64,000 nt of DNA from Rhodospirillaceae bacterium. GTDB taxonomy: Bacteria; Pseudomonadota; Alphaproteobacteria; GCA-2731375. This document shows, piece after piece, positions 63,419 through 64,000 of this stretch (the first letter of the stretch is position 1; each line of letters begins with the position of its first letter). The stretch covers positions 68,913 to 132,912 of the forward strand of contig PCBT01000002.1 of assembly GCA_002731375.1 (NCBI GenBank), given 5' to 3'. A program made the translations under genes and the position numbers. The notes beneath the pieces were generated by a model that made no database searches, had not been told where the DNA came from, and saw only the letters and a program-made list of their open reading frames with translations.

Positions 63419-64000
63419 TCAGGCGTCTTGTGCGGACGCTAAAGGCTCATCCGGTGCATCACAGACAACCCGATCTCGGCCGCTGTTCTTGGCTTCATAA
63501 AGCGCCTCATCACCGCGCCGCATGATGTTCGCCGGGCTATCGCCATCGCCTTGGGATATGGTGACCCCGATACTGACCGTGATGGGAGTTTCGATCCCCT
63601 GATCAGGTACGGGCACCGCGCTTTCGGCAATGGCCTCGCGCAGGCGTTCGGCAACGGCGACACAGGTCTCGCGGGTTGAATCGGCCATGATAACCACGAA
63701 TTCCTCACCCCCCGTGCGGGCCGCCAAATCAATAAAGCGCACATAACGTTTCACCCGTGCCGCGAACTCCTTCAGAACTTCGTCGCCGGCGGCATGGCCG
63801 TGGGTATCGTTGACTACTTTGAAATGATCGATATCGAATGCCAACAGGCCTACCGGCTTATTTTCCAGGTTGGCGCGCTGCATCAGGTTTTCGAGGTGCG
63901 TTTCCAGATAACGGCGATTGTATAGCCCCGTCAGCGGGTCGGTTACCGCGAGGGTCATGCTCATATGATAATTGGAGCGCAGGCGGTCTTCGTATTTCTT
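63419..64000 (-). CDS. pleD: PleD-like response regulator diguanylate cyclase, C-terminal part (cut by window edge)
   Basis: The frame is open past base 64000, so only the last 193 residues are here. They start in the linker KKYEDRLRSNYHMSMTLAV and continue as a GGDEF domain: TDPLTGLYNRRYLETHL, FDIDHFKVVNDTHGHAAGDEVL, then the active loop TGGEEF and SIGVTISQGDG. The variant GGEEF is catalytically competent. An RxxD inhibitory site is present as RYVRFID upstream of the active loop, but its register needs alignment. Receiver domains are expected upstream by the rpmG-pleD gene order. It makes c-di-GMP. Confidence 0.9.
   Translation of the reverse strand, partial: KKYEDRLRSNYHMSMTLAVTDPLTGLYNRRYLETHLENLMQRANLENKPVGLLAFDIDHFKVVNDTHGHAAGDEVLKEFAARVKRYVRFIDLAARTGGEEFVVIMADSTRETCVAVAERLREAIAESAVPVPDQGIETPITVSIGVTISQGDGDSPANIMRRGDEALYEAKNSGRDRVVCDAPDEPLASAQDA

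Overview
The window looks like part of an alphaproteobacterial chromosome, probably Rhodospirillales or a close relative and possibly assembled from a metagenome. GC content is moderately high. The right end carries a gene order I associate with that group: (broken) dprA - topA - rnr - DUF983 - ... - nudix - rpmG - pleD. It also has ftsK, lolA, dapC-like and glnK-amtB genes. I saw no tRNA, rRNA, CRISPR array, insertion sequence or phage gene.

Bases 1-16 kb are mainly catabolic. Two isocitrate lyase/PEP mutase-family enzymes and the start of a GMC oxidoreductase lie on the minus strand. Divergent from them is a peptide/nickel-type ABC transporter (two permeases, binding protein, two ATPases), followed by a class III CoA-transferase, a GMC oxidoreductase and an acyl-CoA ligase. 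An MscS channel comes next. Convergent to it is an operon of an NrtS-like small membrane protein and a class III adenylate cyclase.

Bases 16-28 kb hold the most unusual accessory genes. A cystathionine synthase/lyase-like PLP enzyme is fused to two NifU-type domains. Next to it is a six-gene cobalt-type nitrile hydratase operon: the alpha subunit, two stand-alone beta-N domains, one stand-alone beta-C domain, and two proteins that look like activator plus beta-C fusions, one with a His-rich loop. Divergent from this operon are a Rieske oxygenase alpha/beta pair, a methyltransferase and a frameshifted SnoaL-like gene, then hydantoinase/oxoprolinase A and B genes.

Bases 28-45 kb contain a lipid or isoprenylcysteine-type methyltransferase, PdeM, an E1 alpha/beta 2-oxoacid dehydrogenase pair, an internally duplicated protein of unknown function next to a ThDP enzyme, and a VOC/CaiB/O-methyltransferase/GNAT operon. 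They also contain old-yellow-enzyme and GMC oxidoreductases and a class III aminotransferase. Directly after one old yellow enzyme is a glutaredoxin-DinB gene whose first active-site cysteine codon is an in-frame TGA. This is a candidate selenoprotein.

Bases 45-64 kb are mostly core genes: lolA, ftsK, a dapC-like aminotransferase, amtB-glnK, topA, rnr, Nfu, an ATP-grasp gene, two Nudix genes, rpmG and pleD. Several loci are broken: dprA (three frames), a binding-protein gene with an internal deletion, a TetR/DUF2852 junction relic, and the SnoaL gene. They indicate either genome erosion or indel errors in the assembly; the sequence alone cannot separate the two.
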